NCBI GenBank assembly: GCA_003445095.1
Contig: DLVS01000539.1
Span: forward strand, 6,812 to 12,760
Direction: 5' to 3'
DNA length: 5,949 bases
Source of the DNA: Verrucomicrobiales bacterium
Lineage (GTDB): Bacteria; Verrucomicrobiota; Verrucomicrobiia; Limisphaerales; UBA9464
Translations under genes and position numbers: made by a program
Shown here: in pieces, positions 1 through 5,949 of the stretch
Layout: each line of letters opens with the position of its first letter
How positions within the stretch are numbered: the first letter of the stretch is position 1
The notes under the pieces: generated by a model
Databases searched by the model: none
The model's input: the letters and a program-made list of their open reading frames with translations, nothing else
Told to the model about the DNA's origin: nothing

Positions 1-887
1 TCCTGCTTGGCCAGTTTTGGGAATGGCGGGGCGTAGGGCTTTGGGACGTCGTCACCACACAACGGATACGACCCGCCTTCCAAGAAAGGCATCATCGGCC
101 AACGTTGGTCGTTCGCCTCCTGAATGAAAAACTCGCCCGCGCGGTTCATTTCCAAGCCCCAAATGTTGCAGGGACCCCAGCCGATAATTTCGAACTTCGA
201 TCCGTCGGGACGAAAGCGCGCGAGTTTGGTTTTGTTGAACTCGGTAATCGTGCCGTCGCGAGTCCGGACCTTCGAGTAATTGAACGCTCCTTGTGCCAGC
301 AGAATCCAGCCGCCGGGCGCGCGAGTAAACTGATGCGGGAACAAATGGGAATCTTCGATGCCAAAGCCAGTGAGAACTGCCTCGTGGGAATCGGCCCGGC
401 CGTCGCTATTCGTGTCGCGATAGAAGCGAACTTCCGAGCCGTATTGAGCGAATGCCCCGTCCCGATACGGGAGCACCCCGAGGGGCATGGCTAGCCCTTC
501 GGCGAACGCACGCGCTGGCTGCCGTCCCGCCAGTGTGGGGGTGTCGATGACCAAGAGCTTGTCCCGCCCTCCACGATCAAAGAGAGCCTTCGCTTCTGTC
601 GGCGCCTCGTTGGCATCAATCGGGTATTCCAAGGCGGTGCAAGTCCACAAGCGGCCGGCGTGATCGAAGGTAAGCGCCACGAACTTTCCGCCATCGGGTT
701 CGGCCGCGACCAATTCCACCGTGAACCCGGGCGCGACCGTGAACGTCTTCTGCTGTTCCTCTGGAGTCAGCGGTGAGGCGTGGGGCGGTGCCAACGGCTC
801 GGGTGCGCCTATGCCCGCCGACTGAAGTCGGAGAGCCACTATTCCGAACAACGCCGGGGCGAGCCGGCAGAACTCAAAGAAGCGCAT
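1..887 (-). CDS. Putative membrane-bound dehydrogenase domain protein (PVC family), N-terminal part
   Basis: The frame is open from an ATG at 887 to the window edge, giving 295 codons; the 3' part lies outside. The N-terminus (MRFFEFCRLAPALFGIVAL, then RLQSAGIGA) looks like an export signal with a short hydrophobic core, although Arg20 makes it weak. Residues about 48-64 (FTVAPGFTVELVAAEP), then FDHAGRLW (74-81), LEYPIDANE (86-94) and GGRDKLLVID (106-115) match the N-terminal beta-propeller-like domain called 'putative membrane-bound dehydrogenase' (TIGR02604 type) of Planctomycetes and Verrucomicrobia. Residues 158-169 (DTNSDGRADSHE) fit the 12-residue EF-hand calcium loop, with D, N, D, G, D and E at the expected positions. 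Full-length relatives often continue into HEAT-like repeats and a C-terminal c-type haem domain with CxxCH; that part cannot be seen here. The protein probably acts outside the cytoplasm. Substrate and true enzymatic activity are unknown. No Shine-Dalgarno sequence precedes the ATG. Confidence 0.85.
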   Translation of the reverse strand, partial: MRFFEFCRLAPALFGIVALRLQSAGIGAPEPLAPPHASPLTPEEQQKTFTVAPGFTVELVAAEPDGGKFVALTFDHAGRLWTCTALEYPIDANEAPTEAKALFDRGGRDKLLVIDTPTLAGRQPARAFAEGLAMPLGVLPYRDGAFAQYGSEVRFYRDTNSDGRADSHEAVLTGFGIEDSHLFPHQFTRAPGGWILLAQGAFNYSKVRTRDGTITEFNKTKLARFRPDGSKFEIIGWGPCNIWGLEMNRAGEFFIQEANDQRWPMMPFLEGGSYPLCGDDVPKPYAPPFPKLAKQ

Positions 888-1031
888 GATAGATTTTGAA
901 CGAAGATCAATCCGCACGGTGGGCGGACTCGAACCCAGAGTGAAGCGTGGACTTCAGTTCGCCTCGGCGTTTGGTGTCGTCAGGTTTGGGATGCCATTGC
1001 GGTGCGTGAAAGATTCGCTCGTGGGTCCGAG

Positions 1032-1061
1032 GCGGCGCCCGCGTCTCGCGTAATCCGCCGC
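1032..1061 (-). other. GC-rich nested stem-loop directly after the zwf stop codon
   Basis: On the plus strand GCGGCG (1032-1037) pairs with CGCCGC (1056-1061). Inside it CGCG-TCT-CGCG (1040-1050) can form an inner hairpin. The structure begins two bases past the zwf stop codon in the direction of zwf transcription. It could slow polymerase or protect the zwf mRNA 3' end. No run of T follows it on the zwf sense strand, so it is not a classical intrinsic terminator. GC-rich sequence yields such pairings by chance, hence the low confidence. Confidence 0.3.
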
Positions 1062-1062
1062 G

Positions 1063-2625
1063 TCATTTCTGCGGTTGCGGATGTCTCCATTCGCGCTGGT
1101 CACAGCTCAACAAATCGTCGGAAGCGGTCGGACCCCAGGTGCCGGCTAGATAAAACTCCCGGTTGGTCAATGGCTTCTCTAGCCAAGCGTTGCGGATCGA
1201 ATCCACGATGCCCCAAGCCGTCTCCACTTCGTCGCGACGAATGAAGAGCGTCGCATCCCCGGCAATGGCCTCGAGGAGTAAGCGTTCGTAGGCCTCCGGG
1301 GTGTAAGCGCCGAACTCCGTGTCGTAGCTGAACTGCATCCGCACCGGCTGCAGTTTGGTACCGCCCCCCGGGACTTTGCCGTTGAACCGCAGCGCGATCC
1401 CCTCATTGGGCTGCAAGCGCAAGGTGAGCGAATTGGGATCGAGATGAACGTCGCTCTTGGCGCCGTAGAGAATGTTGGGCGCGGGCTTGAACTGAATGCG
1501 TACTTCACTCGCACTCACCGGCAGGTTCTTCCCGGTGCGCACATAAAACGGCACGCCGCTCCAGCGCCAGTTATCAATCCACAATTTCATCGCTACGAAC
1601 GTCTCCACGTTCGATTTGGGGTCCACTTTGGGCTCGCTGCGATACGCCGGACGCGCCTCGCCATCGACTTCGCCGGCGAAGTATTGGCCGCGCACCACAT
1701 GCTTCGCTACATCCGCCGGCGTCATCGGGCGGATGGATTTCAGGAGCTTTACCTTCTCATCGCGGATCGATTCGGCTTCGAGCGACACCGGAGGTTCCAT
1801 CGCCACCAGCGACAGGACCTGCAGCACGTGATTCTGGATCATGTCCCGCATCGCGCCGGATTCTTCGTAATAGCCGCCACGAGATCCCACCCCGAGCTTC
1901 TCCGCCACCGTGATCTGCACATGATCCACGGAGTCGCGATCCCACAAGTGCTCGAAGATTCCGTTGGAGAAACGGAATGTTAAAATGTTCTGCACTGTTT
2001 CTTTGCCGAGATAATGATCGATGCGGAAGATCTGATTCTCGTGCGCGTTGCGGATGAGTTCGGCATTCAGTTGCTGCGCGCTCGGCAAATCGTGCCCAAA
2101 CGGTTTCTCGACCACGAGCCGTTGCATACAACCGCCGTTTTCACACTTCTCCAGCAAACCTACGTCACTCAGATGCTGCGAGATTTCGCCAAACTGGCTT
2201 GGGTTGGTCGCCAGATAGAAGAGGAGGTTGCTCTTCAGTTTTTCGTCATCCGCGCGATTGATCAATTCGTTCAGGCGCTGGTAGCCGGAAGCATCGGAGA
2301 TATCGGCCTGACAGTAATGCAGATTGGCGGCGAAGGCGGCCCACACGGTGTCGTTCACCGGTTTTGTTCGTGAGAACTTCCCCAACGCCTCGCGAAGCTC
2401 CACGCGAAAGGAATCGTCGGTCTTCTCGCGCCGGGCAAAGCCGATGATCCGGTAGGGCGTGGGCAGGGCCTTTTCGAGCGCCAAGTGATACAAGGCGGGA
2501 ATCAGTTTGCGCGACGTGAGATCTCCGGAGGCACCAAAGATGACGACAGTGCAAGGTTCGATGGCCCGCCGCGTCCCGCCTGCCCGCGACGCGAGCAGCT
2601 CATCCAGATGTGACGATTCGTTCAT
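1063..2625 (-). CDS. zwf: Glucose-6-phosphate 1-dehydrogenase
   Basis: This cytoplasmic enzyme oxidises glucose-6-phosphate to 6-phosphogluconolactone with NAD(P)+ and is the entry step of the oxidative pentose phosphate pathway. The 520-residue product is slightly longer than the usual 480-500. The Rossmann nucleotide-binding loop GASGDLTSRK is at residues 31-40, EKPFG at 173-177, and the active-site signature RIDHYLGKE at 201-209 with the conserved Asp203-His204 pair. The catalytic-base histidine is His266, in the RDMIQNH segment. The C-terminal domain is complete and includes a GVPFYVRTGK block and a typical AW..P.....Y.AGTWGP ending. The chosen ATG leaves about 25 residues before the first strand, which is normal; there is no Shine-Dalgarno sequence (gcgcccccaac precedes the ATG). 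No pgl or gnd gene is adjacent, although zwf is often linked to them. guaA lies 118 bp upstream on the same strand. Two cysteines (161 and 166) sit shortly before EKPFG. Confidence 0.97.
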   Translation of the reverse strand: MNESSHLDELLASRAGGTRRAIEPCTVVIFGASGDLTSRKLIPALYHLALEKALPTPYRIIGFARREKTDDSFRVELREALGKFSRTKPVNDTVWAAFAANLHYCQADISDASGYQRLNELINRADDEKLKSNLLFYLATNPSQFGEISQHLSDVGLLEKCENGGCMQRLVVEKPFGHDLPSAQQLNAELIRNAHENQIFRIDHYLGKETVQNILTFRFSNGIFEHLWDRDSVDHVQITVAEKLGVGSRGGYYEESGAMRDMIQNHVLQVLSLVAMEPPVSLEAESIRDEKVKLLKSIRPMTPADVAKHVVRGQYFAGEVDGEARPAYRSEPKVDPKSNVETFVAMKLWIDNWRWSGVPFYVRTGKNLPVSASEVRIQFKPAPNILYGAKSDVHLDPNSLTLRLQPNEGIALRFNGKVPGGGTKLQPVRMQFSYDTEFGAYTPEAYERLLLEAIAGDATLFIRRDEVETAWGIVDSIRNAWLEKPLTNREFYLAGTWGPTASDDLLSCDQREWRHPQPQK

Positions 2626-2743
2626 GTTGGGGGCGCAGGTTGAGCGACCCCGGCCGCGGTTTCAATGCGGCTTTCCGAAGAAGCACTTCAGGAATTCATT
2701 TTTTGTGGCCCGGCCGATGCCTCGGTTACTGCGAGCCGCGCGG

Positions 2744-4285
2744 TCATTCCCACTCGATGGTCCCCGGTGGCTTGCTGGTCAGGTCGAGCACCACGCGGTT
2801 GACGCCGCGCACTTCGTTAGTGATCCGCGACGAAATCTTCTCCAACAATTCATACGGCAAGTGGACCCAATCGGCCGTCATCCCGTCCTGCGATTCGACG
2901 GCGCGCAAAGCCACGGTGAAATCATAGGTCCGTTCGTCTCCCTGAACTCCGACGCTGCGGACCGGCAGCAAGACCGCGAAAGTCTGCCACGTTTTGTAGT
3001 ACAACCCGGCGGCCTTCATTTCTGACACCACCACCGTGTCGGCAGCTCGAAGAATTTCCAGTTTGGCGGAGGTAATCTCTCCCAAACAACGTACCGCCAA
3101 CCCTGGTCCCGGGAACGGTTGCCGATACACAATTTCCTTGGGTAGACCCAACTCCAGTCCGAGTTGACGCACCTCATCCTTGAACAGGCAACGCAATGGC
3201 TCGACCAGCGCGAACTTCATCTTCTTCGGCAAACCGCCCACGTTATGATGCGACTTGATCATATGGGCGGGGTTCCCGGCGATCGGCACCGATTCGATCA
3301 CATCGGGATAGAGTGTTCCCTGGGCCAGAAACTTCGCTTTACCAGCGCGGAGGGTCGCGGCTTGGAAAATATCGATGAATGCTTTGCCGATAATCTTTCG
3401 CTTGCGCTCGGGGTCCGTAACGCCCTTGAGCAACTTCAGGAAAACACGACCGACGTCTTCATACTGCAGGCGAATCTTGAAATGCTGTCCGAACACCTCG
3501 CGGACCACATCTGCTTCGCCGGCTCTGAGGAGGCCGTTGTTGACGAAGATGCACGTTAGTTGGTCTCCAATGGCCTTGTGCAACAGCGCGGCGGCGACGC
3601 TGGAATCCACCCCGCCGCTCAACCCAAGAATGACCTGCTCCTTTCCCACTTGGGCGCGAATTTCGTCCACAGCTTGATCGATGTAGCCACGCATCGTCCA
3701 AGAACGCCCGCAGCCGCAAATTCGGTGGACGAAGTTGCTGAGAATCTCTTTTCCGCGGGGTGTGTGGACGACTTCGGGGTGGAATTGAATACCGAAGAAC
3801 TTTCGGCCGGGAAGTTCGATGGCCGCGTAGTCCGAATTCTCGGTCGTGCCGACAACGACGAAGTCCTTGGGCAGCCGCGTGAGTTTGTCTCCGTGACTAT
3901 TCCAAACTTGCGTCGTCTCCGGGAGCCCTTCGAAGAGCGCACAGGCAGGATCAGCGATCGTCAGTGTTCCCTTGCCATACTCGCGCTTCAGACCTTTCTC
4001 GACTTTACCACCGAGAAATTGCGCGAACACCTGAACACCGTAGCAGATTCCGAGCACGGGAATGCCCAGTTTGAAGATCGCTTTATCCGGTAACGGCGCA
4101 TCCGGCGAATACACCGAATTAGGCCCGCCGGAGAGGATGATTCCTTGGGGCGCGAGTTTGGCGATCTCGGTGGCCGGGGTGTCGAAGCGCAGGATGGTGG
4201 AATAGACGCTGCACTCTCGAATTCGGCGCGCAATGACCTGTGTGTATTGGCTGCCGAAGTCGAGGATGACGATCTGCTCATTCAT
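2744..4285 (-). CDS. guaA: GMP synthase (glutamine-hydrolysing)
   Basis: This cytoplasmic enzyme converts XMP, ATP and glutamine to GMP, the last step of guanine nucleotide synthesis. The 513-residue product has the normal length for single-chain bacterial GuaA. The N-terminal class I glutamine amidotransferase domain (about 1-190) carries the nucleophile Cys81 in LGICYGVQ and the partner residues His169 and Glu171 in GIQFHPE. The ATP pyrophosphatase domain follows, with its P-loop SGGVDSS at 223-229 and [13 protein letters not shown] at 288-300. [12 protein letters not shown] opens the C-terminal dimerisation domain, which ends in the family-typical KPPGTIEWE (505-513). All catalytic residues are present, so it should be active. 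The start [14 protein letters not shown] aligns with family starts. The gene is divergent from an ABC transporter gene pair across 227 bp. No Shine-Dalgarno sequence precedes the ATG (cgctcttaaccc), and no guanine riboswitch core was recognised in the leader. Confidence 0.98.
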   Translation of the reverse strand: MNEQIVILDFGSQYTQVIARRIRECSVYSTILRFDTPATEIAKLAPQGIILSGGPNSVYSPDAPLPDKAIFKLGIPVLGICYGVQVFAQFLGGKVEKGLKREYGKGTLTIADPACALFEGLPETTQVWNSHGDKLTRLPKDFVVVGTTENSDYAAIELPGRKFFGIQFHPEVVHTPRGKEILSNFVHRICGCGRSWTMRGYIDQAVDEIRAQVGKEQVILGLSGGVDSSVAAALLHKAIGDQLTCIFVNNGLLRAGEADVVREVFGQHFKIRLQYEDVGRVFLKLLKGVTDPERKRKIIGKAFIDIFQAATLRAGKAKFLAQGTLYPDVIESVPIAGNPAHMIKSHHNVGGLPKKMKFALVEPLRCLFKDEVRQLGLELGLPKEIVYRQPFPGPGLAVRCLGEITSAKLEILRAADTVVVSEMKAAGLYYKTWQTFAVLLPVRSVGVQGDERTYDFTVALRAVESQDGMTADWVHLPYELLEKISSRITNEVRGVNRVVLDLTSKPPGTIEWE

Positions 4286-4512
4286 GGGTTAAGAGCGAAA
4301 AGTCAGGTTGTGACGGTCGCGGTCATCTTTTTCCAGCGTTTTCTGCTACGGAGATTTCCAGTCCAGGGCTGCCTCAAGCTGAGGGAACCGCTGATTCAAG
4401 GATAACGAGTGAGCTTGAGGTAGCCCGGTTTCCGGCCTCGCACGCAGTGGCGGACTATCGCCGTCACCTGGCACTTTGAATCCGGCTTATTTTGTCTTAT
4501 TCGTTGGAAACC
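4286..4512. promoter_or_regulatory. Divergent intergenic region between guaA and the ABC transporter pair
   Basis: These 227 bp must hold the start signals for the ABC pair, and probably those of guaA, because both flanking genes point outward. The sequence contains the inverted repeat at 4366-4426 and an AT-rich stretch at about 4487-4510 just before the ABC ATPase gene. I saw no convincing paired -35/-10 boxes on either strand and no recognisable riboswitch. A weaker 7-nt inverted pair, GTGACGG (4310-4316) and CCGTCAC (4461-4467), brackets the larger repeat but may be chance. Confidence 0.45.
4366..4426. repeat. 15-nt inverted repeat with 31-nt spacer in the guaA/ABC intergenic region
   Basis: The left arm GGGCTGCCTCAAGCT (4366-4380) is the reverse complement of the right arm AGCTTGAGGTAGCCC (4412-4426) at 14 of 15 positions. 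The single mismatch becomes a wobble pair when RNA is made from one of the strands. The left arm can alternatively fold locally as CCTCA-AGC-TGAGG (4372-4384), so two mutually exclusive hairpins are possible. It lies 81-141 bases upstream of the guaA start. It could be a leader RNA structure, a binding site for a dimeric regulator, or a remnant of a dispersed palindromic repeat. Confidence 0.7.
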
Positions 4513-5439
4513 ATGTTTCCGCCTGCGCTCGAATTGCGGAGCGTCACCAAGACGTACGGCGACTTCATGGCGGTCGACGATCTCTCCCTGGCGGTTCCCA
4601 CCGGCTGCGTTTTCGGTTTCCTCGGGCCCAACGGAGCGGGCAAGACCACGTGCTTGCGGATGATTCTCGAGATCATCCGGCCGACAAGCGGTTCAATAAC
4701 CGTATTGGGTTCGCCCAGTTCGCTCGCGATCCGCGAGCGCATCGGCTACCTGCCCGAAGAGAAGGGTCTCTACAAAAAGATGAAGGCCTGGGCGATCATC
4801 GCCTATTTCGCGACGTTGAAAGGACTCAGCCGGAGCGCCGCCAAACTACGCGCCTTTCAACTGCTCGAACGTTATGGCTTGAAAGATTTCGCCGAGGCGA
4901 AAACTGAAGCGTTGTCGAAGGGCATGGGGCAAAAGGTGCAGGTGCTGGCGGCCATCGCGCACGACCCGGAATTTGTCATCCTCGACGAACCGTTCTCCGG
5001 TCTCGATCCGGTGAATCAGACGGTGATGGAGGAAATCATCACGGATCTCCGCGCTCGTGGGCGGACCGTGATTTTTTCGACTCACGTCATGGCCCACGCC
5101 GAGCGCCTCTGTGATCGGCTGAGCATCATCGCCAAGGGCCGAAAGCTCTTCGACGGTACGCTCGTGGAGGCGCATCGTTCATTGCCGCGCCGCGTGCGCT
5201 TGCAGACCGAGGACAACGTGGAACCCCTGCGCGCGCTTCCCGAAGTGGCCAACGTGGTGAATCAACCGAACGGGTTGTGGGAATTGGAACTAAAGCCCGG
5301 TGCGGATGGACAAGCAGTGTTACAAAGTTGTTTTGCGCAGCAAATTCGCCTCCGGGCTTTCAATTTCGACAAACCGACCTTGCACGACGTCTTTGTGAAG
5401 TTGGTCGGTCCAGACGCCAAGGAGGCGGCGTTCCGATGA
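4513..5439 (+). CDS. ABC transporter ATP-binding protein, NatA type with DUF4162-like C-terminus
   Basis: This is the cytoplasmic ATPase that would power the membrane protein encoded next. Numbered from the ATG at 4513 (308 residues), Walker A is GPNGAGKT at 38-45, the signature loop is LSKGMGQK at 134-141, Walker B is FVILDEP at 154-160, the D-loop is GLDP at 163-166 and the switch histidine is His191. The Q-loop position reads YLPEEKGLY (79-87), with Glu instead of Gln, as is common in NatA-like proteins. The last ~90 residues, ending PTLHDVFVKLVG, resemble the DUF4162 domain of this subfamily. A TTG at 4492 would add seven residues (MSYSLET) with no ribosome-binding site or domain support, so the ATG, with a weak GGAA at 4506-4509, is preferred. 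The stop overlaps the next start by 4 bp. NatAB was named for Na+ export, but the substrate cannot be told from the sequence. Confidence 0.93.
   Translation: MFPPALELRSVTKTYGDFMAVDDLSLAVPTGCVFGFLGPNGAGKTTCLRMILEIIRPTSGSITVLGSPSSLAIRERIGYLPEEKGLYKKMKAWAIIAYFATLKGLSRSAAKLRAFQLLERYGLKDFAEAKTEALSKGMGQKVQVLAAIAHDPEFVILDEPFSGLDPVNQTVMEEIITDLRARGRTVIFSTHVMAHAERLCDRLSIIAKGRKLFDGTLVEAHRSLPRRVRLQTEDNVEPLRALPEVANVVNQPNGLWELELKPGADGQAVLQSCFAQQIRLRAFNFDKPTLHDVFVKLVGPDAKEAAFR
5419..5425 (+). promoter_or_regulatory. Shine-Dalgarno sequence for the ABC permease gene
   Basis: AAGGAGG lies within the last codons of the ATPase gene, with 10 bases between it and the ATG at 5436. It is the only strong ribosome-binding site seen before any gene in this window. 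With the ATGA overlap it supports the 5436 start and coupled translation of the two subunits. Confidence 0.7.
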
Positions 5440-5949
5440 GATACGCTTTCTTAATCGCTTGGCGCGAGTTCGCCGAGAGCGCCAAAACCAAAGGCTTTTG
5501 GCTGGGGCTTCTGCTGTTCCCCGTAATCATCACGGTGAGCATTCAGTTGCCCATCTTGCTCGAAAAGAAAGGCACACCCACACGTCATTTCGTGCTGGTC
5601 GATGGCACGGGTGAACTTAACGCCGTGCTCACGGATGCTTTCGAACGCGCTCACAATCGGCGGGTATTGGGAGCACTTCGCGACTACGCCGGACAGAATC
5701 TTAGGAGCTCGACCAACCAGCCGACGCTACTGCGGGAGTTCGCGAACACCTCCGATGAGAGCGTCGACACGTTTGGCGCACGCGGCGGCCAAGTCTGGTT
5801 TCTTGAGCGACTGGTGCCTGACTTGCGCTCCAATGCACCGGCCTTCAAACCCCCGTCCCCGCGTTTTCGCCGTGTGCCGGTGCCGGATGGGGTGGTTTCG
5901 GGTGGCTCGGCGGATGCCACGGCACAAGGACTTCGTCCGTGGTTGCTGG
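5436..5949 (+). CDS. ABC-2 type transporter permease, NatB-like, N-terminal part
   Basis: The gene begins with ATG overlapping the ATPase stop (ATGA) and stays open to the window end, giving 171 residues. The N-terminus RYAFLIAWREFAESAKTKGF is the short amphipathic lead typical of NatB-like ABC-2 proteins (COG1668, ABC2_membrane_3 type). A first membrane segment covers about residues 20-42, rich in Leu, Ile, Val and Phe. After it comes a soluble loop starting KKGTPTRHFVLVDGTGE, expected to lie outside the cytoplasm in this topology; family members carry a large domain between the first and second membrane helices. The remaining helices lie beyond the window. The loop seen here is hydrophilic, with a proline- and arginine-rich stretch at about 144-155. 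The overlap and order identify it as the partner of the upstream ATPase. The substrate is unknown. Confidence 0.87.
   Translation, partial: MRYAFLIAWREFAESAKTKGFWLGLLLFPVIITVSIQLPILLEKKGTPTRHFVLVDGTGELNAVLTDAFERAHNRRVLGALRDYAGQNLRSSTNQPTLLREFANTSDESVDTFGARGGQVWFLERLVPDLRSNAPAFKPPSPRFRRVPVPDGVVSGGSADATAQGLRPWLL

Noticed and set aside
105..494. 129-codon plus-strand frame at the left edge
   Set aside because: The opposite strand here carries a continuous frame with clear family motifs, so this is its shadow.
1444..1983. 179-codon open frame on the plus strand opposite zwf
   Set aside because: It is a shadow of a clear zwf coding frame in GC-rich DNA. Its product is His- and Arg-rich with no recognisable motif.
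2626..2743. Possible terminator or promoter between guaA and zwf
   Set aside because: A T-run (about 2699-2704) lies beside GGCCCGGCC, but stem and T-run are in the wrong order for termination of minus-strand guaA transcripts. No convincing promoter boxes were seen.
2507..3025. 172-codon plus-strand frame spanning the guaA-zwf gap
   Set aside because: Most of it is antisense to the guaA 3' end and the zwf 5' end, and its composition is typical of a non-coding reverse frame.
3560..4093. 177-codon open frame on the plus strand opposite guaA
   Set aside because: It lies wholly antisense to the intact guaA gene, shows no domain, and has no ribosome-binding site; long antisense frames are expected here.
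4492..4512. Upstream TTG start for the ABC ATPase
   Set aside because: It adds only MSYSLET with no ribosome-binding site; the ATG at 4513 places the conserved domain at the usual distance from the N-terminus.
4286..4512. Guanine or other purine riboswitch upstream of guaA
   Set aside because: The conserved loop and junction sequences of purine riboswitches were not seen; only an unexplained inverted repeat is present.

Overview
The window reads as ordinary chromosome from a high-GC member of the PVC superphylum. A Verrucomicrobiota lineage, possibly the Pedosphaera/Limisphaera group, is my best guess. The main pointer is the partial gene at the left edge: its N-terminal domain matches the 'putative membrane-bound dehydrogenase' family that is expanded in Planctomycetes and Verrucomicrobia. 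The near absence of Shine-Dalgarno sequences before the stand-alone genes fits this. The phylum assignment is an inference from family knowledge; no rRNA or other marker is present.

Layout. Three genes lie on the minus strand. In their transcription order they are guaA (4285 to 2744, GMP synthase), zwf (2625 to 1063, glucose-6-phosphate dehydrogenase) and the start of the secreted or periplasmic dehydrogenase-like protein (887 to beyond base 1). Gaps of 118 and 175 bp separate them, so they may be independently transcribed or loosely co-transcribed. Divergent from guaA across 227 bp, a plus-strand pair encodes a NatA-type ABC ATPase (4513-5439) and its NatB-type membrane partner (from 5436, cut by the window end). 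The pair is joined by a 4-bp ATGA overlap and is almost certainly one operon.

Function. guaA makes GMP from XMP. zwf starts the oxidative pentose phosphate pathway, giving NADPH and, downstream, ribose-5-phosphate for nucleotide synthesis. The two are metabolically compatible, but nothing here proves co-regulation. The NatAB-type pair is a putative exporter of unknown substrate. The left-edge protein is an exported beta-propeller-like protein of unproven substrate.

Non-coding content. The guaA/ABC intergenic region holds a 15-nt inverted repeat with one mismatch, the most notable unexplained structure. The zwf-dehydrogenase gap holds a GC-rich nested stem-loop directly after the zwf stop and a tRNA T-arm-like 11-mer next to a small hairpin. 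No tRNA, rRNA, insertion sequence, CRISPR array or phage gene was recognised, and I found no convincing new biological system.
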